The notes below the pieces were generated by a model, which was not told where the DNA came from, did no database searches, and was given only the letters and a program-made list of their open reading frames with translations. Position numbers and translations under genes: made by a program. Below are positions 30,142 to 42,256 of a DNA stretch of 64,000 bases, one piece after another (the first letter of the stretch is position 1; the number at the start of each line of letters is the position of its first letter). Source of the DNA: Sarocladium kiliense (taxonomy: Eukaryota; Ascomycota; Sordariomycetes; Hypocreales; Sarocladiaceae); NCBI GenBank assembly GCA_030734395.1, contig JAUZTG010000041.1:930001-994000 (forward strand), in the 5' to 3' direction.

Positions 30142-33100
30142 ACGAAACTCACACATTATACTGCCGTTGATCATCAAATGTACGATATGTACCATGTATC
30201 CCCAAAGATAGGTGCCCAGGCATCACCCCATTGCAGGCCCGGGCTCGCCGACGAAATGGAAATGGTCGCAGAATCAGCCTGTCTTGTATCATAGTCATCA
30301 ATAAAACAAAACATTGGACAACAATTTCGATCAGAGCGGTGATCCCCAGTCATGACTGGACAGATTCTGGTTCGGCCCGTCCTTCATGCCCTCGTTCCGG
30401 CAACCTACTTACCCTGGAGTAGTCGAGTCAGTCTCATCTTCTGCTCAACTTCCACTCATGCGTGCAGCTGTGCCCAGATATCACGTAGCAGCTAAGACGC
30501 ATATTTGTGGTGGCTTGGCTTTCATTGATACATTATTTGATGTTGAAGTTGCCCCGTCAGCCTTTACATGGCATAATTTTGTTCATCATCAGTAACGTTC
30601 AAAGAACGAACATTGGTTGTCAAATCCAGGAATTGGGGCGTACTATAGCCCAGGGAAAGCAAGCTTGGTCAGCCTGAATCAATTATGAGATCATGCCATA
30701 TACTACGATTACGCGGCTGCTTGTCATTTTGCCAGCATCTGAACCATACACCTTCATGCCTCCACCTCCCGATCTCGAGCGGGTATGAGATTGACTATGC
30801 ATCTCGCCTGGTCCCTGCCTCCTAACGGCGAGGGTGGCTACTTGTGACTACTTGGCTCCGCCAGTCCGCATTGCTAGACACGCCAACAGCGGCAAATTCT
30901 GACTTAAGTAATGGCTGATGAGAAGACCACCAAGGTCTTCCATCGAGGTTGGGCAACGCGCCGGTCCCTTCGCTTCAGATGCATCTCAACGGCGCGTCTT
31001 TTGGCACGGCCTAAGTGGCGCGCAAAGTGGGACAGCTCAGCTTTGAGGCTGCACTAATTAACCACAAAGGCAAAGTCACCTCCTCTAGTGAGCTTGAGAA
31101 CCTAGACTAAATTCAGTTGACATTTGCGACTGACGTGCCTGATCTGGCAAATAAGGCAAGCCTGGCCGTTACTGGACTTAGTGGCGGGTACCTGGGGAGG
31201 GAGTTGTGGCTAATACGGGCTGTCTCTCCGTTGCTTGTACTGGATTCCTTCGAAGCTGCGCCCTGACAAAACTTAATGATTTGGCGGAACCCTTGTCAAG
31301 CTTTCCCTGCAACGGCAATATCAGCGAAGGAGCGTCGCGGCGCCTCAAATCAGGGCGTCGGCGCATTTTCCAGAAACCTGTAGAACGGCGCGTTTCACTG
31401 CAAGGCGCAATTTGCAGCGCGTGTGGGAGCCAGAAACTCGGCTGTTTTTTGGTTTCACGATCGAACGGATCCTGCGGCAGAATGGAACCACGCGAAACGC
31501 CACAGGTGCGCAAGGTCACATAGCTGGGCTGGTCGGCCGACGAGCGACAGAGTGAACAACGCAAGAGTGATGCGAGCAGGCGACGCGTTGGGTTGATTGG
31601 GCACCAAGCTGTTGGCTTGGAGTGTCCGCGTGAGCAGTAAAGTTTGCCACGGTTCCCTTTTGCCTGCACTGCAGAAGTGGTCTGCATGCGCCAATCTGCA
31701 GGAACCCAAGGCTGTCCACTCAGTGCAGAGGAGCCACCCAAGACGGGAAAGCGTCGCTGCGCATCAGCCAGCTTTGTGGGATCCTGTGGGATCGCCGGCA
31801 AGACATCCCTGCATGAGGGCTATAACGAGATGCAGCACAAGAGCGGGAGCTGGGTAGTGAGGCTGTTTGCTCCGCCGCGAGATCGATTGGTGGCTGGAGT
31901 TGGGTGCATGGTCATCTGTGTGGGTAAGATCTCAAGAATCGTAGACCACTGTGGTTGTCGTACCATTCCTCTGGCGCATAGCTGACTGTGAGGAGGGTCG
32001 AGATGTTGACGGCAAATTGCTGCCCAAACTCATGCGAATATGGGATGATCAGCGGTCTATCTCAACCAAGGCGGGATCGAGCAGATAACAGACGAAGCCG
32101 TGGTCATGGCCTGCAGCCAAGCTGTGATGGAGAGGGCGGAAGCGAATGTGACGGTGAGCGCCTCGGAACAGGTTGGACTGCCAGTTTTATATGTACCTGA
32201 GAGCTTCCAAAGGACTGGCCGATTTGCAGGCTCTTCCCGGCGAAGGGGTATGCCCCATTCAGGGTGGCAATACCAGTCATCTTGTGAGGCATAGTTACTG
32301 GGCAAGCATCAACCAGGGAGAGTAAGTATGGGTGAGGCCTGAAGATTCGGGGGACGATGACAGCTGTTTGTGATGGATGAAGGTGAGGGGCAAAGGGGAT
32401 GGAGAAGAGGTCGTAATCGACTGAGCCCAGGGGACCGACTACCCACGGTGTTTCCCCCCAAACATCGAGATCAAAATAGCGTCCCTAAATCCCGGCCAGC
32501 AGCTCCATAGCTGAAGTGCAGTCGACAATACCTGTTGGAAGGCAGTAGGCTCAACATAAGTAAGGCTTGAAGTGGCAATCTTTCATCCCAACCATGACTC
32601 AATCAGCACGCCCAAGGTTAGGTTCCGTTGCTGTCACGGTCCAGAAGAGACAAGCAGCGGTGAGACGGATACTTCGGGCGTGGTCATAGACTTGCCTTCA
32701 GTCCGATTAGCCCAAACAATTGACTTTCCAGCAGCCCTAGAGATGCAAACCAGGCTGATGGGTTGAGTCTTCGTACGCCAGCAGAGACATGTCTCTTCAG
32801 CTGGAGAGAACAATGTAATGTCAGGCGAGGGAGGACCATGGATGGACTCCAATGACAAGCAGCGCATGATGTAGATGCACAGCAGGTTTGGCCTGAAAGC
32901 TGAAGATTCCAAACATCAAAGCTGAGGGAAGACACACAAAGGCCCAAAACCCCCACCTCCAAACCCCACGCCACCTTCAGCCACCCTCAGACCCCCCTCA
33001 GCCACAGGCACCCGTGAAGTCGCACTACACACCCTTCTGATCCTCCCGCTCCTCTCCCCCTACGGCTTCCTCGCTTCCCCTCTCATTTGTGGCCTCACCT
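30142..33100. other. Long non-coding stretch, left part
   Basis: Nearly 3 kb with no recognisable gene on either strand; the longest frames have no domain, bias or good start. Base composition resembles the surrounding genes, so it is not an AT-rich degenerate repeat. It ends in a markedly C-rich stretch (about 32940-33110) resembling a fungal core promoter directed rightward. Confidence 0.5.
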
Positions 33101-35923
33101 TACAGCTGACGCTTGCTCTGTATTGCTTGCCGGTGTCTGTGCTCCCTCCCCTCATCCCACAGATGTGTCACACCCTTTCGATATCCGCATTCCGTACCGA
33201 GACTCTCTCTACGTACAGTACAGCTCCTGATGCCTCCTTTCGCCCTGGACCCCGACGTATCGACATGGATCAGGGTTATTCAGATCTCGACGCCGTCTCT
33301 CACGCTATCTCTGGGCGTTAGACTGGCTCGTCCATTGCTGTCCAACGAAGGCCATGAGCTCAAAATAATTGTTTGCGGTTGACAAGGCACATATCCCTTG
33401 CCTCACAGAAGCAGCCGTGAGTCGACTGTTCTAGGTGTTCAGCTTAACCGCGCCATCCTACGAATTCCAGGTACGATTGGGCACTAGCTCTTGGTGACTA
33501 GCCGTGACAAGAAGAGGGCCTGGCGTGTTGGTAGTTTTCATTCCCCAAAATTGTCTCAAGACCCCGTTAGTTTTCCTGACAATTGAGCTTAGCTTGGCCC
33601 TCCGATCAAGTACCTTGCGCCCCGCCACAAAAAGCAGCAGATTCACCGGTCGACAAATGTCTTACAAAATTCAAGCAAGAAGAAACCAACAAACAATGAG
33701 GCTTGCGAGATGTGGCTGCAGGACAGGGTTGCTAACACCTTGCTTCCATCCCTCAAGTCGACGCCGCGTCCGCCCTGTGCCTTGCATGTGCTCGAATATG
33801 CAGCTGCACCCCCGGTTCGCAGGTGTGATGTACCCCGGCATCGAACCGTGCCGATGGTCAATCCCAGTCAACTTTTCAGGCACTCCGGCTCTGTGCTGAG
33901 ACATTAACACCAGGGCCCAGCTTAGCACTGGTATTTCCTGCATACGCATCACATGCTCTTGTCTCTATGTTCAGCGCTCAGGTACCAAGCTCTACGACCA
34001 GCTTTCACTCACTAAGCGGGCGCAAGTACCACCCTCCATCAAGGCCCTAGTCCTCTCCAGACTCGCAAACTCGAGCTTCAGTCCACCGCCCTGTCCCTGC
34101 GTGGGCTAGCCGCCCCAGATCAATGGAGAGTCCACATCCGTGGAGACTTGCGTCGTCACAGGCAGCCTTGCGCGCCATGACTTCCGATTTGAAGCCCGAC
34201 CACGGATGGAGGGGCCTCGGAAAGTTTACCCACCCTGGGATCCTCCGGCGATGCTCATCCCCGGCCCCGGGACCCCGAGAGACAAGGGCTGTGTTCCTGG
34301 AGTTGATGGCAGCAAGGTTGAAATGAGATTGTTTGAACCTAGGAAGCTTACTTAGTCGGGGGATCTCAGTTGGTGTACTAACACAGCTTCCCGGGCTGAG
34401 GACACTCCAGCCCCAATACCGGGCCTTGCTCCTCGCATGAGACGGAAATCCGATTGAGAGCTCAAGCGCTGAACCAGGTCCAAAGCACGGATCCAGTAAC
34501 GCACTGCTCGCTGCGGACTCGCCTCCGAGGGCGTCAACCACCGGCTTACAAGTGGTTGTAAACTGTAGCGCATGAAGCACCAATTTCGCCAGCCCCTCCA
34601 CTGCAAACAAAGCTACCCTCTTCGGCCAGAAAACAGAGCACTGGCGAATGAGTCCCAAGCTCCAGTCTCATAATCTATGGTCTCAAGGGCGACCTCAAGA
34701 TCTCTCAAATCTCCAAACATTGCTTCAGAAGCCGAACTTTTTCGGCTCAACGTCACCCACACTCTGGGGCGGGCAACATTTGCCATTCATTATTTGTCAA
34801 GGTTCCGCGCAGCTGGTTCACGGCTTGATACTATCGAGTTGGCTGTGAACTTGTCTCTGATTCCTGCTCAGGCACCAGTGTACATAAGCCCGTTCTGGTC
34901 CACGCCGCCGCAGGGGGGTGTCGTTAACAACTGTCCTCGAGCGTCTCTTATTATAAGAACAGTCGAAGTGCTTCGGATCCGCCAGACGTCTCTGCATCAA
35001 GAGACCCGCTCGCTGCTATACAAGAAGCTTGTTCGGGCGACAGTTCTGGCAATCATCCGAACATCTCATCGAGCCTCCAGTTTCGCGGCCCGGCGCAGAA
35101 TCCACCAGCTACATCAATCAACGTATCCAGCCGGACAATATTCTCACTGCCGAGTGAAAGTCCCACCAGCGCGGTTTCCTGTGGCTCCAGCAGATCGGGC
35201 AGAGTCCTTGCCCTGGCTCAACCACCCTGTCGCATGAGCGATCCAGGATACTCCCAGTTGGTCGCAACAACGGCGGCTTTGACAACGCATCGTCCCTGGG
35301 TCCTTGCCCACTCATCGCTATTTGTCTTCTCTTCAGTTCTTCAAGCCCAGAACGGGTCTCACTGCAGACCGTGCTTCTGTGACTCCAGTCTGTCATAGCT
35401 TTCACCGCTGGTGTCAGGCAGCACCCAGACCGACTGTGCTGTCCCCTTTCGTACTTCAACATTCCGAATAGGCTCCATCTCGATCAGTTGCTAAGACTTG
35501 AACGACTTATTCTTCGGTTCACCCAGTCCGTCTCTTATAACCTTTAGGCAAGCCCCCTGTTATCACTGCACCTACGGCTCAACCCTGCCTCGTACAACCC
35601 AAAGAAGAACCTCGGATATACCTCGAATCATATGCTGGGAGCACAGCCGGTCGCCACTATTACTTCGAGTGACATTGGTCTTACCTTCCACTACGTCCAC
35701 CATTTCTGCAGGTTGCATCAGCCCATCTGCGCGCTGACTTAGACTTGTCCTCTCAAGAAAATCAGGGTTCGTCAACAGGCGCGAATAGCAAGTATAACGA
35801 CCTGGCGGCAGGTCCTCAATTGCCAACCTGGCCCTGCTTTTCTCCCCACCTGCGCCACTGCCGGCGGCACACCGCGCAGCAACAACTCTCCCATCGCCAC
35901 CCCGAGAGGCAGGTCTTCGGGTA
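33101..35923 (+). promoter_or_regulatory. Probable long 5' leader of the gene at 35924
   Basis: From the C-rich stretch ending near 33110 to the ATG at 35924 no protein-coding gene is supported. The layout resembles fungal developmental regulators with kilobase leaders containing small upstream frames. One short frame in good context lies at 33265-33321; other short frames (for example ATG at 35234) may be upstream frames or unannotated 5' exons. The main frame stays open upstream to 35798, so an additional N-terminal exon is possible. Confidence 0.35.
33265..33321 (+). other. Possible upstream open reading frame (18 codons)
   Basis: Encodes MDQGYSDLDAVSHAISGR and stop, in the context GACATGG, shortly downstream of the C-rich promoter-like stretch. 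If transcription starts near 33.1 kb it would be among the first frames met by scanning ribosomes. Confidence 0.3.
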
Positions 35924-37115
35924 ATGGATGGAGGAGCGCGTCGGGGAAGACAAAATGAACAACAGGTTCACACTTCTTCCACCGGCAGGTACGCACTCAC
36001 AGATACGCCCCAAACGGAGCGCATTCCTGGCACAGCAGGCAACGACAGATACCGAGGGTCTACCCTGACACCAGTTTCATCAGCATCAAGGGGAGCCTCA
36101 GCATCTGCGTCATACACCACCTATTATCAAGAACCAACTGCTGCCTTCAACACCACAGGCATGCCAACAGGCGGCATGAACTACGGAGCCGATTACGGCT
36201 CGGACACAAGACAACAAAACTCAACCTTCAGTAACTATACTTCGGCTTCCGTCATGTACAACGTGGCACAGCCGAGTGCCGCGCAGGGGCCAGTTTATGA
36301 CAGCCCGGCCTTCACTGCCCGTCAAGCACCAGGTGCCCTGCAAATAATGACACCTGAAGTCGCGTCAACCTATTTCGGAGCTGAGCCTAGCAACTCATCC
36401 TCTCATGGCTCAGTACAACAACCGAATGTGTATCAGCAGACATCTGGCCTTGGATTTTCCAGTAGCATGCCCGGCATGACTTCGATACCGCAAGCTCCAG
36501 CAAGCGCCGATGTGTCAATGACTGAGGATCCGGATCATGCCGAGAGGGCCCTAGAAGAAAGATGGATCAATTACAAAAGGCAGATGGCTTCTGTCTTTCA
36601 AGACATCTCCAGCGGAGCCTTACAGCACGCTGCAGAAACTTTGTCCACGGTCACAAGTTGGTTGCTATCGCAGGTGTCAGATCTTGGTGAGTGAGCGGAT
36701 TGCTGCTTTAGTCAGGTATCTTCCCGGAGACTTGATACTAATGCTTCCATGCAGGCCTAACCATGGATGATGCCAGCCTACAAGCAGATCGAGAGCAGCT
36801 TTGGAAGAACTTCAATGTTGCATGGTTAGCCTTGGGGCGAGCACAGAAGGAAGCGATGCTGAATGGCGAGAGACCGGCAACCTTGCTCTCGAGAGAAGCC
36901 ATGAAAGATATGGTGGACGAGCTGGTTCGTCTGGGTGATGGGATCGAGCGTCATGGCTTGCTTGATTATGGGATCGGCGTTTGGGAGGAGCGGATCGTTG
37001 AAGGTACAACCCCTCTACAAGGTTACTGACGATCATGGCTAACCATGTTCAAGTGTTCTTAGATTGCTTGTCGCTCTTTCCCGACGATGAGGAGCACCGC
37101 AGCGCCTCACGTTAA
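35924..37115 (+). CDS. Conserved filamentous-fungal protein with low-complexity N-terminus and helical C-terminus
   Basis: I do not recognise a named family. Exons 35924-36686, 36755-37003 and 37054-37115 (introns 68 and 50 nt) are frame-consistent and encode 357 aa from this ATG. Residues 1-205 are Gly/Ser/Thr/Gln/Tyr-rich and presumably disordered, as in activation or prion-like domains. Residues about 210-350 form a conserved-looking helical domain: ERALEERWINYKRQMASVFQ, LSTVTSWLLSQVSDLGLTMDD, QLWKNFNVAWLALGRAQKEA, MKDMVDELVRLGDGIERHGL and YGIGVWEERIVEVFLDCLSL. There is no DNA-binding motif, signal peptide or membrane helix. It sits alone behind almost 6 kb of non-coding DNA, unlike its crowded neighbours, which suggests complex, possibly developmental, regulation. 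A further 5' exon cannot be excluded. Confidence 0.7.
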
Positions 37116-39424
37116 CGTTCCGAAGCACGACTCTTCAGCTTACGCCACATGCACGATTGAGAGAGCGGCAAACTACGCCATGAATCTCGTCTTAGTCGCT
37201 AGCGGAGACGTGAATGATGGCAGCCCCCGTTGCGCGAAGTTTCGGCTCTTCAACCTGCCATACATAAGGGGATTGGCATGACTCCTCACGCCATTGGCAA
37301 TGGCTATCGGCCGATTCAGGCCCAGGCCCATTCCCGAGCATATCGGCATCTCGCAATTCTGAATTCTCCTTTTTGTACGAGTGGCTCTTTACTGGGCCCA
37401 TTTCTCTTTTCAATGTACGGATACATGACATCTAACGTATAGACGGAAGGCCAAGCGGGCCATGGGAGTTGCATGGGACAAAGGGTATAAACACGGCTGC
37501 AGCATCACTTGGTCCTGCAGCAAAGATTCTCGCGGATCTGGTACGAGCGGTATGATGGGATCTGGTTATGGGTTTATGTCGTGGACTTGCGGCGAAGCGA
37601 GACTTTTCAGCGTGATGGCTTGCATCATGCGCTGGTTGCGATACCCCCCCCCCCGACTGAGGATCAGTCAAATGTACTCTATACTTATCTTGGGCATTTA
37701 CACACCTGTACAATTCATCTTGGGCTATCCTATCTCCTCTGCTATCGCTCGAATGTTGTGGAAAAGCTAGATGCATACCAGGACAAAGGTCCGCAATCCT
37801 GGTCCCGACCCAGCTGGATTCCGACACGGCGGGACTCCCGTGTGCCCCGGCATGCCGATCATGTACAGTGCTTGAGTCAGGTACTTGGAATGCTTGGTAA
37901 CGAGGCGATGGGTTGAGACGTTATGTTTCCCTCGCCAGCTGAAGTTGTCCAGGGTGCAGCAGATCATCGGAGGGTAGTGGTCTGATCTGTCCTTGTTCAA
38001 GGGGGGTGTATGAATGACAGGTCAACTGGGCGCATTCTCGAGTTCTGTCATGACTGCCTGACAAGTTTCTTTACTTTTTCCTTCTCCCCCCAAAAGGATG
38101 TCATGACATGGGGGTGTGTATTTTGCGGCCCAGATCACCTGCTCGACTTGTAGGTAGTTATCCCTCTCACTCTTTACTTCTTTTCTTTCTCTGTCTCTGG
38201 GCTGTCTTTCCGGGTTTGTCGCACCGCAAGCCCTAAAATCGATCGTGATCTGCAAGAGGAAGAAAGACCTGGGGGCTGATGGGGTGCGCGAACCGGCACG
38301 GAGGTGGGACTGCCTTTCGGGAACAAGCGCCCGGTTTCTCTGGCCGAGATAAAGCGGTTCGTCGGAGCTGAATACGGTAACTCGTCAAGACTCCCGGTTG
38401 AGACAGCCCTTTTCTTCGATCTGGATGAGGGGGGAAACTGTAGGGCTCCAGACTCGTGATCGACGCAGGGGTCAACCTCAGCCGCTCCGTTTGTGGCTGG
38501 CGAAAGCCCAGCGTAATAATGATGGTAGCTAGAAACCTGAGGAGGGCATTGTTTTGGGACTCTGAGAGGGATGTGAATCTTGTGTGATTTTTTACTTCAT
38601 GGAGGGTATAAGAGCGCTGGCTATTTCTTAAAAGGGATGGAGTGTCTCCACGATGGACCACAGTCGAGGCTGGGACTCTATTGAGCCCTCCCGATATCCC
38701 GGTCAGAGTGTCCTCGCTTACAAGAGCGTTGTGATCTTCCCAGCTGAAGTACAGCAAGATCAAGACTTTGACATGTGCAGCATATCTCGCAACCTCCTCG
38801 GCAGTACTATCTCAAAACCCCAACCCATCAAACCTCCAAGCGAAGTACCCAGCTGGCCGCAGCCTTGTTGTGCTCGCATTCATCCCACCCCCCTCCCCCC
38901 CCCCCCAGCGCGAGTGCCACTTCGGCAGCCGAGACATGTTTGAATAAGCAGCGGAGAAGACTTCGCGCTAGTCAGGCGTAGATCAACCCAGTGCGATGGA
39001 CGCGGGCCGGACGACCGTTGCTTTGGGACGGTGATAGGTTTCCCTCTCTCCCCTCCCTTTTGGTGCCCGAAAGGAGGGGCGTGGGATTATTGAACAAGCG
39101 TGCGCGGGCTGCCTTCGATAGTGAGTGTCGGCCGAAAATCTTCGCAGGGATGATGAGGGTGCTTGATCGCGTGACGAGTATCGTAGTTTGCATATCGGGT
39201 ATGGCGCACGGGACTGATGCCGCTGTGTTTGTGATCATGTAGGATCGGTCTATCGTTCAGGTGACCAAAAGCCTGGCGGAGTGTCTCCGGCTCGAGAGAT
39301 TGCTGCGATATACGATGGCGCACTCTTCACTTGGTGACTAGTTGCAATGCTACTACCAGCCTTGGACGACTTACCTGAACCTATTCAGGTGAGTGTTTAG
39401 CTGGTCTCACAACAGCCGCAGACT
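37116..39424. other. Intergenic region with homopolymer C tracts
   Basis: About 2.3 kb of 3' flanks with no supported gene. It contains an 11-base C run at 37644-37654 and a 12-base C run at 38895-38906. The longest frames (about 130 and 176 codons) have no family features. Confidence 0.4.
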
Positions 39425-41736
39425 TCACGTCAACATCAATGTGATCCCTGCTCTCTGTGTGATGTTCCGCCATGCACAAGTCGTTCGGTTTGGTAGAGGT
39501 CCCTCATCCCAGACCTGATAGATCACCTGGACGCCTGTCTTCACAGCCTCAATGCCATACCGCTCGACCTCACCATACCACCTCCTGAATCTCTCTTGTA
39601 GACGCTTATCGTATGCTTCGCTGGCAGCGATGAACACAGGCCAGTATAACGGTGCGCCAAAGACATGTTTCCTCGTTTTGATCTTCTCTATTTCCTCAAT
39701 GTTCTGGATGACGGCCTGGATGTAAGGGTGGAAGTAACGGTGGTTGAGCAGGCGAATGTGCTGAGACAGGTAGATGATGAGGGCGTTGTGGAAGGCGAGG
39801 GTCTGGAAGCGAATGATGTTTGCGTTGACATCGTTGTCTGAGTCGGCTGCTGGGAGGTAATCGTTCACATCCCAGTCCAGGAGTTCGTTCTCGAGCTGAT
39901 CGCATTGTCCTGCGATGGAATCCGGTATGGACGTAGTGCCGCTCTTCTTGCGGGCCTCGGACACCTGATCGATCATCTGGATGGACCGCTTCATGAAAGC
40001 AAGAAGGGACTGCGGGATTCCGTAGACGCATTCGTAGCTGGACAGATCCAAGTCACGATCTGGCAATTTGTTGCGCTCTCGAAGAGACAAGAAGGGACTG
40101 TCTGGAGTGAGGTCCATGGACTGGAGATGCAATGTCCTGTGAATCTGCAAACCGGGTGATGTTGGCCGTGGTGCTGTGCTCTCGTATATTAGACGCACAT
40201 AGCAGTATATCCTGTGCAGTGAGCGCGCCTTGGCCGAGTACTCGGACTTATAGCTCTTCATGTGGCTGATGAGCTGGGCCGCGCCATCAAGATGAACGCC
40301 GCATGTGCTGGTATCGCCTGACATGACCTGCAACACACTGGCGTCAGTCTTGTTTGAACTGATTGACAACGAGAAAAGTTCAGCTCACATTGATGGAGAT
40401 CATGGACAACATTGTAGCCAGGAAGTCCTTGTACTTGGGTCTCGATCTTGGATCAAGGTCATGCGTGACCGCGTGGTTCAGGAGCGCAATGGCTTCTCCC
40501 CGGTATCTAGAAGCCGCACGCGACCACTTATCCGCATCGTCAAATCGCTTCTCAAACCTGTGATGATTCGAAAGTTGAAAAGCGCTGATGGACAAGAGGT
40601 CATTTCGCAACGCGCTCCGGATAGTGGACGTCGGCCGACCGACCCCAAGCTCGCCTATCCCTTGCAACGCTCGCGGCAGATGGATTGTCTTCCAAGGAGA
40701 TTTCGCATTGTCGAAGACACACGATAGTTGCACGACCTTGTCGATGTAGTACCTCATTAGGTACTGCTCTTGTGCGCTGAGCTTGATAGGATTCGGCGCT
40801 GGCCTTGGAGATGAACTTGAGAAGCCACTGTCTTGATCTGCATTTCCGAGAACAAGAGCGCGGCTGTTAGAAGTCGTCAAGACGCTCGAAGAGACGGGAG
40901 AGTGGGCGTTGAACGTAGCGACCTTGGTAGCGTTCATTTGTTGCTCTGTTGTTGCCGCCGTGACCGCTGCAACAAGACTCAACAAGCCATCGCCCTTGTC
41001 CATATGACGGTTTTGGAGCAGCCAGTCACTTGTTGATTCCAGGCTGGATGAGAACGCCAGTTGATGATCTGTCATAGACAGGTCATCGCTCGTGTGAATA
41101 GGGCCATGCCACTGCCACTCCGCTGCGGCATGGCGTCCTGTGGCACTTTCATTGGAAGTCGACATGATTTCCACTCCGTCCAACGCGTCTTCCGGATAGC
41201 TGCCTGCCTCGCTTTGGAGACTATTAATCCCAGGAGTGATCGGACCCAGGTCTGGGTGGCCGCGGCTGTGGTAACCACCATCTCGAGTTGTCGAGGCTCT
41301 GAACGCCCCGAAGCAATGAATCAGTCGCGACTCATCGGCAGTATTGCTTGCCAGATCCGTGTCGCAAGGCGTGTCCACCGTCTTCAATATGGAGTCAATC
41401 TCCTCACTCGTCAGAACAGACACAGGGTGCTCTGTGCGTCGATCCGGTCACAAGTCAGCGATGTTTCCAACCACTTAGATATGCATGAGCCCAAAGGAGG
41501 ACGAGGAGCTTACCAAAAGGAAGCTGTCGACGCTGAATGTTCTCTCGCGCCGTATCCTGAGGCTCGTTGTTGCAAACTGGCCCAGACTCAGGCGCCAGCC
41601 ATCGCAAGCGAATGTCATATCCTTCACACACATACGCGCGCTTGCGACATTGGAGACAGGCTGGCCGCTGCTCATCGCATTTGACCTTGCGCGTGCGACA
41701 TGTCCAGCACCCGTTGAGACTCTTTGTGTGTTTCAT
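39425..41736 (-). CDS. Zn2Cys6 transcription factor, fungal-specific domain 2 (UGA3/ARCA-like)
   Basis: Probable pathway regulator. Exons 41514-41736, 40389-41431 and 39425-40327 (introns 82 and 61 nt), 722 aa. The N-terminal binuclear zinc cluster has Cys10, 13, 20, 27, 30 and 37 (GCWTCRTRKVKCDEQRPACLQC), followed by YVCEGYDIRLRW, the form seen in UGA3/ARCA-type factors. The long middle is Ser/Thr-rich. The fungal-specific transcription factor domain 2 runs from about residue 295 with YLMRYYIDKVVQLSCVFDN to the C-terminus, including VMSGDTSTCGVHLDGAAQLI (across the second splice) and RSLHRIYCYVRLIYEST. UGA3 activates GABA genes in yeast. Here a permease and a UGA2-like dehydrogenase lie immediately upstream in the same orientation, so local regulation is a natural inference. 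Confidence 0.9.
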
Positions 41737-42256
41737 TGTAGCAGGTCGTTGGAGCCTGCAAGCGGCGAAGCTTCAACGCGACCTCCAGTGATGCATGCTG
41801 TGATCGCAGATCCCATGAGGCTGGGTACAGCCGACCAAAGGCGTAATCAGGATCACCTATTGACCTGAGGATACATGTGCGAGATTGAGATGCAGGAGGA
41901 AGAGGAGGAGGGGAGGTGAGAGTCATGCAAATGTACTAGTTCGGTTGGGGTGGAGGATCGTCCTGGTGTCTAGACCCAGTTCTGATAACTAGTACTGATA
42001 CGACGGATACTAGTTATGCGAGATCTGGTATCAGCGGAGAGAATGATTGAACTTAATCTTCAACATGATTCCTTGTTTTGATCTGCTTCAGGAACTTGCA
42101 AACCTTGCGCCCGAAACTCTGAGTGGGTGATTGGGTTGGCCGTTGCGAATACATTGATAGATAGAACTTAATGACAAAAACCGATGATATTCGTGTATGA
42201 TAAAAGTACTATCGACATTGAGAACACCAAAAATAGCCACCTTACAGCCGTCTCAT
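41737..42256. promoter_or_regulatory. Promoter of the Zn2Cys6 factor / 3' flank of the permease
   Basis: About 520 bp. The stretch 41940-42010 carries ACTAGT-type repeats (several copies of CTAGT/ACTAG), which form short inverted repeats. No gene is seen. Confidence 0.35.

Noticed and set aside
31178..31801. A 207-codon minus-strand open frame in the long non-coding stretch
   Set aside because: Arg/Pro/Ser-rich without domain, promoter or codon bias. Similar frames occur on the other strand of the same DNA, as expected by chance at this base composition.
34047..35237. Two overlapping frames of about 190-200 codons on opposite strands (34047-34658 minus, 34677-35237 plus)
   Set aside because: No recognisable motif, no plausible start context and no intron-exon support. 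More likely leader or intergenic sequence.
37644..38906. C11 and C12 tracts as possible special structures
   Set aside because: Simple homopolymers in an intergenic region with no associated motif; more likely slippage or assembly-sensitive sequence than a functional element.
41940..42012. ACTAGT-type short inverted repeats as possible transposon ends
   Set aside because: No flanking target duplication, no transposase remnant and very short unit length; probably promoter sequence.
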